A DNA stretch of 37,277 nucleotides from Chloroflexota bacterium (GTDB lineage Bacteria; Chloroflexota; Anaerolineae; B4-G1; DUEL01). This document shows positions 1 through 8,257 of the stretch, piece after piece. Numbering within the stretch: position 1 is the stretch's first letter; every line of letters begins with the position of its first letter. The notes under the pieces are model-generated. The model saw nothing but the letters and a program-made list of their open reading frames with translations. It searched no databases and was not told the origin of the DNA. A program made the translations under genes and the position numbers. The stretch is from positions 1-37,277 of the forward strand of contig DROW01000002.1 of NCBI GenBank assembly GCA_011388675.1. The letters run 5' to 3'.

Positions 1-26
1 CCCCCTTGTGGTATCATCATCCCCGT

Positions 27-1127
27 ATGGAAAGAGAGCCTGCCGTGGTGGGGATCGCCGAACGGCTGCTGGCCTGGTTCGCTGAGCACGCCAGGGATCT
101 TCCCTGGCGGCGCGACCGGACCCCCTATCGGGTGTGGATTGCCGAGGTGATGCTCCAACAGACGCGGGTGGAGACCGTCATCCCGTATTACGGCCGCTTC
201 TTGCACCGTTTCCCCACGCTGGAGGCGCTGGCGGAGGCCCCTTTGGAGGAGGTGCTGAAGGTCTGGGAGGGATTAGGGTACTATGCCCGTGCCCGCAACA
301 TCCACGCTGCCGCCCGGCGGGTTGTGGCGGAGTACGGGGGCCGGTTGCCGTCCGCTTACGAGGCGCTGCTGGACCTTCCTGGGATGGGGCCTTACACCGC
401 AGGCGCGGTTGCCTCTATTGCCTTCGGGGAGCCGGTGGTGGCGCTGGACGGCAACGGCCGGCGTGTCCTGGCCCGGCTCTTCGCTGTGAAGGGGGATCCC
501 CGTCGGGCCGCTGTGCGGAGACGGTTAGAAGCCTACGCCCGCTCCCTGCTTCCCCCCGATCGACCGGGCCTCTTCAACGAGGCGCTGATGGAGTTGGGGG
601 CCACCGTCTGCCTGCCGCGTGCCCCCCGCTGCGGCCGGTGCCCGCTGGCAGGCGACTGTCGTGCTCACCGGATCGGCGCAGCGGAACAGTTCCCCGAGCG
701 ATCGACAGCCCGGTCCATCCCTCACCACCAGGTGGCGGCGGGGGTTCTGCTCCGGGAAGACGGACGGGTGCTGGTCGCCCGTCGGCGGGAGGACGACTTC
801 CTGGGGGGGCTGTGGGAGTTCCCTGGCGGGAAGCAGGAGGATGGCGAAACCCTGCAGGAATGCTTGGCCCGGGAGTTGAAAGAAGAGTTGGATATCGAGG
901 TCGAGGTGGGAGAACGGTTGCTCACCCTGGAGCATGCCTACACCCACTTCCGGATCACCCTCCACGCCTTTCGCTGCGCGCTGCGGAGGGGCGAGCCGCG
1001 TTGCCTGGAATGCGCCGACCTGCGCTGGGTGTTTCCCGCCGACCTGGAAGCGCTGCCGATGTCCGTCGCCGATCGACGGATCGCCCGCGCCGTGCAGAAG
1101 TGGATCCGCGAAGGAGTGCTCACGTGA
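27..1127 (+). CDS. mutY: A/G-specific adenine glycosylase (MutY) with C-terminal NUDIX-like domain
   Basis: ORF 6..1127. Contains VMLQQTRVETVIPYY, the HhH-GPD region LPGMGPYTAGAVASIAFG, the 4Fe-4S pattern CLPRAPRCGRCPLAGDC, and a C-terminal NUDIX-type GGLWEFPGGKQEDGETLQECLARELKEEL. Start at 27 or 6 is uncertain. Confidence 0.95.
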   Translation: MEREPAVVGIAERLLAWFAEHARDLPWRRDRTPYRVWIAEVMLQQTRVETVIPYYGRFLHRFPTLEALAEAPLEEVLKVWEGLGYYARARNIHAAARRVVAEYGGRLPSAYEALLDLPGMGPYTAGAVASIAFGEPVVALDGNGRRVLARLFAVKGDPRRAAVRRRLEAYARSLLPPDRPGLFNEALMELGATVCLPRAPRCGRCPLAGDCRAHRIGAAEQFPERSTARSIPHHQVAAGVLLREDGRVLVARRREDDFLGGLWEFPGGKQEDGETLQECLARELKEELDIEVEVGERLLTLEHAYTHFRITLHAFRCALRRGEPRCLECADLRWVFPADLEALPMSVADRRIARAVQKWIREGVLT

Positions 1128-1828
1128 CCGAACCCAGAACATCGTCGACCGACCGATCCGCTGTACTGGCGCTGATCCCCGCCTGGAACGAGGCGGAGCG
1201 CATCGGCCCTGTGGTCAGGGGAGCGCGGGCCCGCCTGCCCGTCCTGGTGGTAGACGATGGCTCGGTGGATGAGACCGGCGAGGCGGCCCGCGATGCAGGG
1301 GCGATGGTGGTCCGGCACCCCGAGAACCGGGGCAAAGGGGCCGCGTTGAAGACCGGCTTCGCCTGGGCCCTGGAACACGGATACGACGCCGTACTGACCC
1401 TGGACGCCGACGGACAGCACGATCCGGCGGAGATTCCCAAGTTCCTGGCCGCTTTCGAGGCCGGTGCAGGGGATCTGATCATCGGCGCGCGGGATTTCTC
1501 CAAGATGCCGTGGCCCCGTTGGTGGTCTCAGCCCTTGGGGTGCTGGCTCCTCTCCCGCGCGTTGGGCGTGCCGATCCAGGACAACCAGAGCGGCTACCGG
1601 CTGCTCACCCGCCGCCTCCTGGAGCGGATGCGGCTGACCAGCACGGGGTTTGAGATGGAAGTGGAGATGATCGCCGAGGCGGTCCGGCTGGGGCTGCCCA
1701 TCGCCTGGGTACCGATCCGTACCATCTACGGCATCGGCAAGCCGAGCAACTTCCACCCCCTGTGGGACACGATACGGTTCCTTCAGATGGTATGGCGGAT
1801 CTGGAGGGACCGTTGCCGAAGGGGATAA
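1124..1828 (+). CDS. Glycosyltransferase family 2 (dolichyl-phosphate mannosyltransferase-like)
   Basis: In-frame part of ORF 134..1828. GTG start at 1124 overlaps the mutY stop (GTGA). Motifs ALIPAWNEAERI, VVDDGSVDETGE, LDADGQHDP. Confidence 0.88.
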   Translation: MTEPRTSSTDRSAVLALIPAWNEAERIGPVVRGARARLPVLVVDDGSVDETGEAARDAGAMVVRHPENRGKGAALKTGFAWALEHGYDAVLTLDADGQHDPAEIPKFLAAFEAGAGDLIIGARDFSKMPWPRWWSQPLGCWLLSRALGVPIQDNQSGYRLLTRRLLERMRLTSTGFEMEVEMIAEAVRLGLPIAWVPIRTIYGIGKPSNFHPLWDTIRFLQMVWRIWRDRCRRG

Positions 1829-1837
1829 GTCGGCGGG

Positions 1838-1871
1838 AACCCGCGCCCTACGGCAGGTAGGCGCGCGGGTT
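1838..1871. terminator. Candidate (possibly bidirectional) hairpin terminator between convergent genes
   Basis: AACCCGCGC (1838-1846) pairs with GCGCGGGTT (1863-1871) and is followed by TTTGTTGT on the + strand. It lies at the convergent junction and overlaps the last codons of the minus-strand M23 gene. Confidence 0.55.
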
Positions 1872-3020
1872 TTGTTGTACTCCGTTGTACCGGATCTCGA
1901 AGTGGAGGTGCGGGCCGGTGGACCAGCCGGTGTTGCCGGAGGCAGCGATGACCTGCCCGCGCTCGACCGCCTGCCCCGCGACGACGTAGATGTTGCTCAG
2001 GTGGGCGTAGTAGGTGGCGAAGCCGTTGGCGTGGTCGATCACCACCAGGTAGCCGTACCCCACATCGGTCCAGCCAGCGAAACTGACGAACCCCGCATCG
2101 GCCGCGCGCACCGCCGTGCCCACGGGCACCCCGATGTCGATCGCCCGGTGCCCGTACCAGTATCCCTGGGTGATGTAGCCCAGCACTGGCCACTGGAACA
2201 GCCCGGTGCCCCGAGCCCCCTCCGGAATGGGGCCGGTGTAACTGGTGATGACCCGTGGCACGTAGGGCTTCTCCCCTCCGGGGATGATCAGTTTCATCCC
2301 CGGCTCGATAGCGAAGTCGGGCGGCTCCAGATGGTTGTACGGGCAGGAAGTGATCGCCTCCACGTCCACCTTGTACTTCTCAGCGATGGACTCCAACGTA
2401 TCCCCTTCCTGGACGGTGTGGTACACCCCGTCGATGGGGAGGATGATGATCTCCTGGCCGATCCGCAGCAGGTCTGGCGCGTCCTCCACCGCCGGGTTGG
2501 CCCACAGGATCGTGGTCGGCTTCAACCCGAACCGCTCGGCGATGGCCTGGACCGTGTCTCCCAGTTGCACGGTGTAGGTGATGACCTCCAACCGAGGTCG
2601 ATCGGGGATCGTCGTGTGGAGTTCTGTCTTGCGGGTTAGTGGTGCCCACAGATCTGGTGAGGAGGGTTCGCCTTCGGGGGCCAGGATCTCCGTCGGGGTC
2701 GCCTCTGCGGGCAATGCGGCTTCCCCGAACGCACCGACCTCCAGGGCGCCAGGGAGGGGGTGAGCGGCAAGCACCGGCCAGTGGACGCTGCCGGCCACCA
2801 GGACGACGTAGGCGATAGCGAAAACGGCCAGGTGAGCGACGATGCGGCTGAAAATCGGCCGCATCCCCCGCCAATCCCCGCCCACTCGCCAGGTCGCTAC
2901 CGCGAGCCAGGCGAAGAAACGTGGGAGGGCAACCTCTAGCCGCTTTCGCAACCAGCCCTTCTTTTTCAACCGCCTCACCGTCCTATGAGTGATGGCGGCC
3001 TCTTCACTGTTTTCGTCCAA
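1848..3020 (-). CDS. Membrane-anchored LysM-domain M23 family peptidase
   Basis: 390 aa. N-terminal TM segment, two LysM motifs (YTVQLGDTVQAIAERFGL, HTVQEGDTLESIAEKYKV), M23 core (GHRAIDIGVPVGTAVRAADAGFV, STGPHLHFEIRYNG). Confidence 0.92.
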   Translation of the reverse strand: MDENSEEAAITHRTVRRLKKKGWLRKRLEVALPRFFAWLAVATWRVGGDWRGMRPIFSRIVAHLAVFAIAYVVLVAGSVHWPVLAAHPLPGALEVGAFGEAALPAEATPTEILAPEGEPSSPDLWAPLTRKTELHTTIPDRPRLEVITYTVQLGDTVQAIAERFGLKPTTILWANPAVEDAPDLLRIGQEIIILPIDGVYHTVQEGDTLESIAEKYKVDVEAITSCPYNHLEPPDFAIEPGMKLIIPGGEKPYVPRVITSYTGPIPEGARGTGLFQWPVLGYITQGYWYGHRAIDIGVPVGTAVRAADAGFVSFAGWTDVGYGYLVVIDHANGFATYYAHLSNIYVVAGQAVERGQVIAASGNTGWSTGPHLHFEIRYNGVQQNPRAYLP

Positions 3021-3107
3021 TTTTGGCTCCGTCGTGCTCTTCTAGCCCCCGTCAGGGGGCTCTATTATACCCTCAATCGAGCGGAAGGCAAATTCACCCC
3101 CCGCGGG

Positions 3108-3204
3108 ATATTCGAGGTGGATCACGCTACTCGGGAGGTGACCGGCACGTTCAACCCCCTCAGATCGCAAGTGCCGGTCACCTCCCTTGCCTTCCACTTC
3201 GAAT
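3108..3204. repeat. Dispersed nested-palindrome intergenic element, copy A
   Basis: Perfect 16-bp inverted repeat GGGAGGTGACCGGCAC (3133-3148) / GTGCCGGTCACCTCCC (3171-3186), with outer arms ATTCGAGGTGGA (3110-3121) / TCCACTTCGAAT (3193-3204). Its reverse complement aligns with 27082-27231. Confidence 0.85.
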
Positions 3205-3311
3205 CTGAAACGCGCTCGTGGGCAGCGATTTGCTGGCGCAAAATGGAATTCTGTGGCAAAATACCTGTTTGGAACTTCAGTACACAAGTTGCTCCAACAA
3301 GGGGGTTCGTT

Positions 3312-3884
3312 ATGAAAGAACTGATCGAGATCCGCTGGCATGGTCGGGGAGGACAGGGCGTGGTCACGGCAGGGAAACTCTTGGCTGAGACCGCCCTGGG
3401 CACCGGTCGGTATTTCCAGGCCTTCCCCGACTACGGCCCTGAGCGGATGGGAGCGCCCATCCGCGCCTACACCCGCCTCAGCACCCGGCCCATCACCATC
3501 CACTCGCAGATCGAGAGCCCGGACATCGTGCTGGTGCTGGACCCCACCCTCCTCGGCACCGTCCCCGTGACGGAGGGGTTGAAGGAGGACGGGATCCTCC
3601 TGGTGAACACCTCGATGAGTCCCAAAGAGGTGCGCGAGATCACGGGCTTTCACACCGGCAAGGTCTTCACGGTGGACGCCAGCCACATCGCCATCGAGGA
3701 GATGGGGCGGGAGATCACCAACACCCCGATGCTAGGGGCCTTCGCCCGCGCCACAGGCCTGTTCGACCTGAGCGCGCTGGAGGAGCAGATCCGCCACTGG
3801 TTCGGCAACAAGGTCGCTCCGGAGGTGGTCGAGGCCAACATCCGGGCGATGCGCCGGGCGGCGGAGGAGGTCGAAGAGGGATAA
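3312..3884 (+). CDS. porG: Pyruvate/2-oxoacid:ferredoxin oxidoreductase, gamma subunit
   Basis: MKELIEIRWHGRGGQGVVTAGKLLAETAL... typical POR gamma start; followed by delta, alpha and beta genes. ATG at 3312 inside ORF 2985..3884. Confidence 0.9.
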   Translation: MKELIEIRWHGRGGQGVVTAGKLLAETALGTGRYFQAFPDYGPERMGAPIRAYTRLSTRPITIHSQIESPDIVLVLDPTLLGTVPVTEGLKEDGILLVNTSMSPKEVREITGFHTGKVFTVDASHIAIEEMGREITNTPMLGAFARATGLFDLSALEEQIRHWFGNKVAPEVVEANIRAMRRAAEEVEEG

Positions 3885-3900
3885 TGTGGTGTAACGCCGC

Positions 3901-3967
3901 GCATCACGCATCACGCATCACGCATCACGTGTCACACATCACGCATCACGTGTCACGCATCACGCAT
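3901..3967. repeat. Heptanucleotide tandem repeat (GCATCAC)n between porG and porD
   Basis: Nine consecutive 7-bp units: GCATCAC x4, GTGTCAC, ACATCAC, GCATCAC, GTGTCAC, GCATCAC, then partial GCAT. Confidence 0.95.
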
Positions 3968-3997
3968 TCCGCAGTTTATCGGTAAGGAGCAAAGGCA

Positions 3998-4351
3998 ATG
4001 GCTGAACTAAAAGGTTGGCGGGACATCCCCATCGGCGGGATGATCCTGGAAGCGGGCAATGCGGTGGAGTACCCCACCGGCACCTGGCGGGCGTTCCGCC
4101 CCGTGTTCGGTGAGGCAAAGTGTATCCATTGCTTCACGTGCTGGCTCTACTGTCCGGATTCCAGTATCCTGGTCGACCCTGAGAACGAGAAGATGCTGGG
4201 GTTCGACCTGGAGCATTGCAAGGGGTGTGGCATCTGCGCCTCGGTCTGCCCGGTGAACGCCAAGGTGCGCCGGGAGGCCGGAGAGGAATTGGCGCGGGAC
4301 GACCCCCGCCTGTGCATCCGGATGGTCGAAGAAGGGAAGTTCCAGGAGTAG
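3998..4351 (+). CDS. porD: Pyruvate/2-oxoacid:ferredoxin oxidoreductase, delta subunit (2x[4Fe-4S] ferredoxin)
   Basis: 117 aa with CIHCFTCWLYCPDSS and CKGCGICASVCPVNA cluster motifs. Confidence 0.9.
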   Translation: MAELKGWRDIPIGGMILEAGNAVEYPTGTWRAFRPVFGEAKCIHCFTCWLYCPDSSILVDPENEKMLGFDLEHCKGCGICASVCPVNAKVRREAGEELARDDPRLCIRMVEEGKFQE

Positions 4352-4355
4352 GGCG

Positions 4356-5543
4356 ATGAGCAAGTTCGAAGCACTGACCGGTAACGATGCCGTTGCGACG
4401 GCGATGCGTCAGATCAACCCGGACGTGGTTGCGGCATACCCGATTACGCCGCAAACCTCGACGGTGCAGAAGTTCTCCGAGTTCGTCGCCGACGGGCTGG
4501 TGGATACGGAGTTCGTCACCGTGGAGAGCGAGCACAGCGCGATGAGCGCGTGCGTCGGCGCGTCGGCAGCGGGCGCGCGGGTGATGACCGCGACCTCGGC
4601 CAACGGCCTGGCGCTGATGTGGGAGATCGTCTACATCGCTGCCTCCAACCGGCTGCCTATCGTGATGAGCCTGGTCAACCGGGCCCTCTCCGCTCCCATC
4701 AACATCCACTGCGACCACTCGGACGTGATGGGGATGCGGGACAGCGGCTGGATCATCCTCTTCTCCGAGAACGCACAGGAGGCCTACGACAACATCATCC
4801 AGGCGGTCCGCATTGCCGAGCACCCGGACGTCCTCCTGCCCGTGGCGGTCTGCCAGGATGGGTTCATCACCAGCCACGGGATGGAGCGGGTGGAGATCTA
4901 CGAGGATGAGGATGTGAGGGCGTTCATCGGGGAGTACCGCCCCCAGTGGTCGATCCTGGACGTCGATCATCCCAAGACTTACGGTCCGCTGGATTTCTAC
5001 GACTACTACTACGAGCACAAGCGGCAGCAGGTCGAGGCGATGAAGAACGCCCATCGGGTTATCCAGGAAGTGGCCGAGGAGTTCAACCGGAAGTTCAACC
5101 GGAACTACGGCCTTTTCGAGGCTTACCGGCTGGACGACGCGGAGGTCGCCGTAGTGGTCGTCAACTCCACGGCGGGCACAGCGAAGGTCGTGGTCGACCA
5201 ACTGCGCGCGGAGGGGCTGAAGGTGGGTCTGCTGAAGCCCCGCGTCTTCCGTCCCTTCCCCGCGAAGGAACTGGTCGACGCCCTGCGCCACCTGAAGGCG
5301 GTGGCCGTGATGGACCGGTCCATCTCCTTTGGTTCGATGGGCAACGCTGGCCCCCTCTTCCTGGAACTGGCAGCAGCGATGGCCCTCCACGGGGTCCACA
5401 TCCCGATGGCCGATTACGTCTTCGGCCTGGGTGGACGAGACATCCTGCCCAGCGAGATCGAGTCGGTCTACCGGGATATGCTCCGCGCGGCGGAGACGGG
5501 CCAGGTGGAGCGGATGGTGACGTACCTGAGTGTGAGGGAGTAG
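4356..5543 (+). CDS. porA: Pyruvate/2-oxoacid:ferredoxin oxidoreductase, alpha subunit
   Basis: 395 aa; NPDVVAAYPITPQTSTVQKFSEFVADG, SEHSAMSACVGASAAGARVMTATSANGLALMWE. Confidence 0.93.
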   Translation: MSKFEALTGNDAVATAMRQINPDVVAAYPITPQTSTVQKFSEFVADGLVDTEFVTVESEHSAMSACVGASAAGARVMTATSANGLALMWEIVYIAASNRLPIVMSLVNRALSAPINIHCDHSDVMGMRDSGWIILFSENAQEAYDNIIQAVRIAEHPDVLLPVAVCQDGFITSHGMERVEIYEDEDVRAFIGEYRPQWSILDVDHPKTYGPLDFYDYYYEHKRQQVEAMKNAHRVIQEVAEEFNRKFNRNYGLFEAYRLDDAEVAVVVVNSTAGTAKVVVDQLRAEGLKVGLLKPRVFRPFPAKELVDALRHLKAVAVMDRSISFGSMGNAGPLFLELAAAMALHGVHIPMADYVFGLGGRDILPSEIESVYRDMLRAAETGQVERMVTYLSVRE

Positions 5544-5547
5544 GAAA

Positions 5548-6483
5548 ATGGCCACCAAGTTGGCATTGAAAGAACTGATCAAGCAGCCTACGCGGTTGAC
5601 GCCAGGACACCGCCTCTGCGCGGGATGCGGGGCTTCCATCATCGTTCGACAGGTCCTGATGGCGATCGACGATCCGGTGGTCATCACCAACGCCACAGGT
5701 TGCTTGGAAGTGGCGACGACCATCTACCCGTACACCGCCTGGAACGTGCCCTGGATGCACAATGCCTTCGAGAACGCAGCATCCACCATCAGCGGCATCG
5801 AGGCGGCGTACCGCGCTCTGGTGCGCAAGGGGAAGATCCCCGACCGCAACGTCAAGTTCATCGCCTTCGGCGGCGATGGTGGAACCTACGACATCGGTCT
5901 CCAGGCCCTCTCCGGCGCGGCGGAGCGCGGCCACCAGTTCCTCTACATCTGCTACGACAACGGGGCCTATATGAACACCGGCATCCAGCGATCCAGCGCG
6001 ACCCCTATGGGGGCCCACACCACGACCTCCCCGGCCGGCAAGAAGATCCCCGGCAAGCAGCAGTTCCGCAAGGACCTCACGGCGATCATGGCCGCGCACG
6101 GCATCCCCTACGTGGCTCAGGCCGCGCCGAGCCACTGGCGCGATCTGATGAAAAAGGTGCGGAAGGCGGTCAACTGCGGTGGCCCGGCGTTTATCAACGT
6201 CCTCTCCTCCTGCAACCGGGGCTGGCGGCACCCCACCGACGACACCATCGAGATCACCCAACTGGCGGTGGATACCTGCTACTGGCCCCTGTACGAGGTG
6301 GAGAACGGGGAATGGCGGCTGACCTACAAGCCGAAGGAAAAGAAACCGGTGGAGGAATGGCTGAAACGACAGGGTCGGTTCCGCCACCTCTTCCGGCCGG
6401 AGAACCGGCACATCATCGACGAGTTACAGGCGGAGGTGGACCGCCGCTGGGAGCGGCTGCTGCATCTGTGCGGCGAGGCGTAG
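5548..6483 (+). CDS. porB: Pyruvate/2-oxoacid:ferredoxin oxidoreductase, beta subunit (TPP-binding)
   Basis: 311 aa; HRLCAGCGASIIVRQ, GDGGTYDIGLQALSGAAERGHQFLYICYDNGAYMNTGIQRSSATP. Confidence 0.93.
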   Translation: MATKLALKELIKQPTRLTPGHRLCAGCGASIIVRQVLMAIDDPVVITNATGCLEVATTIYPYTAWNVPWMHNAFENAASTISGIEAAYRALVRKGKIPDRNVKFIAFGGDGGTYDIGLQALSGAAERGHQFLYICYDNGAYMNTGIQRSSATPMGAHTTTSPAGKKIPGKQQFRKDLTAIMAAHGIPYVAQAAPSHWRDLMKKVRKAVNCGGPAFINVLSSCNRGWRHPTDDTIEITQLAVDTCYWPLYEVENGEWRLTYKPKEKKPVEEWLKRQGRFRHLFRPENRHIIDELQAEVDRRWERLLHLCGEA

Positions 6484-6507
6484 AACGAACCTGCGACATC
6501 ACTGCCG

Positions 6508-6543
6508 AACAGCCCTGCGAGCCCCGTGAGCCGCAGGGCTGTT
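6508..6543 (+). terminator. Candidate intrinsic terminator after the por operon
   Basis: AACAGCCCTGCG (6508-6519) / CGCAGGGCTGTT (6532-6543): 12-bp perfect stem, 12-nt loop, followed by TTGTCTG. Confidence 0.65.
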
Positions 6544-6585
6544 TGTCTGAATCGCAAAAACCGCAAAGGGCACGAGGGCCCCTTG

Positions 6586-7416
6586 TCACCTTCTCTCCGT
6601 GTTCCTTGCGGTGGATCGTCGCTTCGGCCTGAGCAGGGCGGCGAGGGCCTGGAGTTCCTCCTCCGTGAGTTCCCGCCACTGGCCCGGCCGCAGCCCGGAC
6701 AGCGTCAGCGGGCCGATGCCGATCCGGACCAGCCGCAGGGTCGGGTGGCCGACGGCGGCGGTCATCCGCCGCACCTGCCGTTTGCGCCCTTCGTAGAGGA
6801 CCATCCGCAGCCACGCGGTGGGGACGTTCTTCCGATGGCGGATAGGCACGGGGCGGGGCGGCAGGTCCGGCTCTTCCGCCAGCAGTTCCACCTCCGCCGG
6901 GCGGGTGCGGCGGCCCTCAACGACTACGCCCCGCCGAAGGGTTTCCAGCGCCTCCGCGGATGGGACCCGCTCTACTTGGACCAGGTAGGTGCGGGGATGG
7001 CCGAAGCGGGGGTCGGTGAGCCGGTGGATGAGCCAGCCGTCGTCGGTAAGTAGCAGTAGCCCCTCGCTGTCGAAGTCGAGCCGCCCGGCAGCGTAGACCC
7101 CGGGGACGGGGACGTAGTCGGCTAGGGTGGACCGCCCCAGCCGGTCGGTGAAGTAGGACATCACGCCGTAGGGCTTGTAAAACAAGATGTAGCGGCAGAA
7201 GGGAAGGCCCAGAGGCTTGCCATCCAGGGCGATCTCGTCTCGAAGGGGGTCCGCCCGCGCCCTCGGATCTCGCACCGGGCGGCCGTTTACCCACACCCGG
7301 CTCTCCCGCAGCACGCGCTCGGGGTCGGTCACGCCCGCGACCGCCAGAAGCACGGTCAGCAATTGCCGGCCGGCTATTCGGCTGGCGCAGCGGGGGCGGG
7401 GGGGACGCTTGGTCAT
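6586..7416 (-). CDS. Pseudouridine synthase, RsuA/RluB/RluE family
   Basis: 276 aa; S4-like N-terminus, [23 protein letters not shown], catalytic [47 protein letters not shown]. Confidence 0.92.
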   Translation of the reverse strand: MTKRPPRPRCASRIAGRQLLTVLLAVAGVTDPERVLRESRVWVNGRPVRDPRARADPLRDEIALDGKPLGLPFCRYILFYKPYGVMSYFTDRLGRSTLADYVPVPGVYAAGRLDFDSEGLLLLTDDGWLIHRLTDPRFGHPRTYLVQVERVPSAEALETLRRGVVVEGRRTRPAEVELLAEEPDLPPRPVPIRHRKNVPTAWLRMVLYEGRKRQVRRMTAAVGHPTLRLVRIGIGPLTLSGLRPGQWRELTEEELQALAALLRPKRRSTARNTERR

Positions 7417-7457
7417 GGTCTAATTCCTGTGCTTTGCGGTGTCGCAGGGGGAGGGAT

Positions 7458-7538
7458 CAGCGGATTGAGCGGATGGAGCAGATGGAGCGGATGAGGCAGG
7501 TGGAGCGGATTGAGCGGATGAAGCGGATGAAGCGGGGG
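7458..7538. repeat. 9-bp tandem repeat, consensus GAGCGGATG
   Basis: Nine successive 9-mers between two minus-strand genes: CAGCGGATT, GAGCGGATG, GAGCAGATG, GAGCGGATG, AGGCAGGTG, GAGCGGATT, GAGCGGATG, AAGCGGATG, AAGCGGGGG. Confidence 0.93.
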
Positions 7539-7552
7539 GATGGGGGTGGAGG

Positions 7553-8188
7553 TCATTTCCCTATGGTTGTGTCGTCCCACGTGGCCGCCCGTGTGCCCAG
7601 GTCGAAGGCTTCCTCCAGGACGTGGGGGTTGCGCAGTACGTCCCCTTTGGCGTCCACCCCGCCGACGAGGAGTTCGCCCCAGTAGTCGGCCTCGTAGACG
7701 CCGAAGAAACCCTTCACCGTGCGCACCGCTCCGTCGAAGTACGGCTCGGCCTCCCCGCCCGCGGAGATGAAGACCCCACGGCGGCGGGGCCGGCCGGAGA
7801 GGGTGGGCCGCAGGGGGATCTTGACGATGAACTTCCGCGCCCACTGGCACTGGCTGCGGTCGATCGCGGCCTTCACCTGGGCGGGCAGGTTCCAGAAGTA
7901 GAGGGGAGCGGCCAATGCGACTACGTCGGCGTCGACGATCTGCTCGCACAGTTGCTGGAAGTCGTCCTGGACCACACACCGACCGTCCTCCCAGCATCCG
8001 TCGCAGGCGCGGCAGCCCGCGATCCGCAGCCGCGCCACGACCACCTTCTCCACCTCCGCACCGACGCTCTTCGCCCCGGCCAGGAACCGGTCGAGAAGGG
8101 TCTCGGTGTTCCCACGCCGCCGGGGACTCCCCGCGATGCCCAGGACCCGGATCTTCCCGTCCCCCATTTCCCTGCTATTCAGAAACAC
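7553..8188 (-). CDS. NAD(P)H-dependent FMN reductase / flavodoxin-like iron-sulfur flavoprotein family
   Basis: 211 aa; VLGIAGSPRRRGNTETLLDRFLAGA, C-x2-C-x3-C-like CRACDGCWEDGRC, APLYFWNLPAQVKAAIDR. Confidence 0.85.
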   Translation of the reverse strand: MFLNSREMGDGKIRVLGIAGSPRRRGNTETLLDRFLAGAKSVGAEVEKVVVARLRIAGCRACDGCWEDGRCVVQDDFQQLCEQIVDADVVALAAPLYFWNLPAQVKAAIDRSQCQWARKFIVKIPLRPTLSGRPRRRGVFISAGGEAEPYFDGAVRTVKGFFGVYEADYWGELLVGGVDAKGDVLRNPHVLEEAFDLGTRAATWDDTTIGK

Positions 8189-8257
8189 CGCGCAGGCCCG
8201 GAGGATACTGAGTCCTCTCGGGAATGTAGGGTGGCCCTTCCGCGTTCCCCGCGCCGC

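Noticed and set aside
1848-1870. AYLP ending of the M23 peptidase as another YLPL-type sorting tail
   Set aside because: M23 domains commonly end with NPxxYL-like residues as part of the fold. There is no hydrophobic/basic tail, so it was not counted as support for the YLPL motif.
3901-3967. CRISPR array
   Set aside because: Units are 7 bp and contiguous with no spacers; a simple tandem repeat. The other arrays (7458, 20198, 22018) fail for the same reason.
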